Below are positions 5,486-6,351 of a DNA stretch of 6,351 bases, in pieces. The stretch spans positions 1 to 6,351 of the forward strand of contig PMIZ01000177.1 of assembly GCA_003157225.1 (NCBI GenBank), in the 5' to 3' direction. Position numbers and translations under genes: made by a program. Source of the stretch: Actinomycetota bacterium (GTDB taxonomy: Bacteria; Actinomycetota; Thermoleophilia; RBG-16-64-13). Each line of letters begins with the position of its first letter. Position 1 is the first letter of the stretch. The notes beneath the pieces are model-generated. The model was not told the origin of the DNA, did not search any database, and saw only the letters and a program-made list of their open reading frames with translations.

Positions 5486-6351
5486 GAGGCAGCCCCTTCA
5501 GGTTGCAGGCGGACTATCAGCTGCAGGGTGACCAACCTCAGGCCGTCTCGATGCTGGTGGAGGGCGTGCTGCGCGGGGATCGCTATCAGACGCTCCTGGG
5601 CGTGACCGGGTCGGGGAAGACCTTCACCATGGCTAACATCATCGAGAAGGTGGGCCGGCCGGCGCTCGTGATGGCGCCCAACAAGACACTGGCGGCCCAG
5701 TTGTGCAACGAATTCCGGGAGTTCCTTCCCGATAACTCAGTGGAGTACTTCGTCTCCTACTACGACTACTACCAGCCGGAGGCGTACCTTCCCGCAAGCG
5801 ACACCTACATCGAGAAGGATTCTTCCATCAACCAGGAGATCGATCGTCTCCGTCACGCAGCCACCTCCAGCCTGCTCATGCGCGACGACGTGGTCATCGT
5901 GGCGTCGGTGTCGTGCATCTACGGACTGGGCTCTCCGCAGGAGTACCTGGGCCAGGTGGTGCTGCTCAAAGAAGGAGACGACGTGAGTCGCGACGAGGTC
6001 TTCGCCAAGCTGGTGAGGATCCACTACGAGCGCAACGACGTGGGCTTCGCGCGGGGGAAGTTCCGGGTGCGTGGCGATAGCTTCGAAGTCTGGCCGGCCT
6101 ACGACGACTTTGCGGTGCGGGTGAGTCTCTGGGGCGACCAGGTGGAAGAGATCGTCAAGGTCGATACGGTGACCCAGGAGGTAGTGACCCGGCTGCCGAC
6201 CGTAGCCATCTACCCGGCTACCCACTTTGTCACGTCGGATGATGCCATCGAGCGGGCCCTCGGGGAGATCGCGGATGAGTTGGAAGTGCGTGTGGCCGAG
6301 CTTGAGGTGCAGGGGAAGCAGCTGGAGGCCTTTCGCTTGAGGCAGCGTACC
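5482..6351 (+). CDS. uvrB: UvrABC system protein B (3' partial)
   Basis: UvrB is the damage-verifying ATPase of nucleotide excision repair: UvrA loads it, it checks the strand, then it recruits UvrC for incision. The frame is open from the ATG at 5482 to the window end, 290 codons of a protein usually near 660-700 residues. After FRLQADYQLQGDQPQAV comes the Walker A motif GVTGSGKT (40-47), motif Ia APNKTLAAQL (65-74), and the Tyr-rich beta-hairpin that holds the damaged strand (YFVSYYDYYQPEAYLP, 89-104), then DTYIEKDSSIN (107-117) and ASVSCIYGLGSP (141-152). Residues from about 155 to 250 belong to domain 2, which contacts UvrA. The helicase motifs II-VI and the UvrC-binding C-terminus lie beyond the window. 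The start overlaps the transglycosylase stop as ATGA. No strong Shine-Dalgarno sequence precedes it, so translation probably depends on ribosomes ending the upstream gene. Confidence 0.97.
   Translation, partial: MRGSPFRLQADYQLQGDQPQAVSMLVEGVLRGDRYQTLLGVTGSGKTFTMANIIEKVGRPALVMAPNKTLAAQLCNEFREFLPDNSVEYFVSYYDYYQPEAYLPASDTYIEKDSSINQEIDRLRHAATSSLLMRDDVVIVASVSCIYGLGSPQEYLGQVVLLKEGDDVSRDEVFAKLVRIHYERNDVGFARGKFRVRGDSFEVWPAYDDFAVRVSLWGDQVEEIVKVDTVTQEVVTRLPTVAIYPATHFVTSDDAIERALGEIADELEVRVAELEVQGKQLEAFRLRQRT

Noticed and set aside
5737..6225. 162-codon open frame on the - strand inside uvrB
   Set aside because: The + strand here codes for clear UvrB motifs, and the - strand translation resembles no known protein.

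Overview
This window carries a compact block of housekeeping genes, all on the + strand: polA (5' end missing), rpsA, coaE, a GH23 lytic transglycosylase gene and uvrB (3' end missing). The base composition is GC-rich. The order polA-rpsA-coaE-uvrB is the one known from actinobacteria such as Mycobacterium. With the four-domain S1 protein and a PolA lacking proofreading residues, this points to a member of the Actinomycetota. The wording of PolA and CoaE, together with a transglycosylase gene placed before uvrB, reminds me of deep-branching classes such as Thermoleophilia or Coriobacteriia. That narrower placement is an inference from memory, not from a search.

Layout. Bases 1-2494 hold DNA polymerase I from about residue 60 of the full protein to its stop. 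Bases 2495-2673 are a spacer with a convincing promoter (TATACT at 2604-2609), a 14-base perfect palindrome over the expected transcription start, a possible eight-codon leader ORF, and the rpsA ribosome binding site. Bases 2674-4098 encode ribosomal protein S1 with a long acidic tail. Bases 4099-4193 hold a 9-bp hairpin that could be a weak terminator or attenuator. Bases 4194-4811 encode dephospho-CoA kinase. Bases 4811-5485 encode a membrane-anchored lytic transglycosylase. From 5482 to the window end is UvrB.

The last three genes overlap by 1 base (TGATG) and 4 bases (ATGA), so coaE, the transglycosylase and uvrB are very probably one translationally coupled transcription unit. rpsA probably has its own promoter and may also feed transcription into that unit through the 4154-4175 hairpin. 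The genes do not form one pathway. They cover gap filling and repair synthesis (PolA), damage recognition (UvrB), translation (S1), the last step of CoA synthesis (CoaE) and peptidoglycan cleavage.

I found no mobile element, CRISPR array, tRNA, rRNA or defence system, and nothing that amounts to an undescribed system. The points worth a second look are small: structures and a mini-ORF in the rpsA leader, a perfect 14-bp hairpin near the start of the transglycosylase gene, the acidic repeat tail of S1, and the cell-wall gene lodged between coaE and uvrB.
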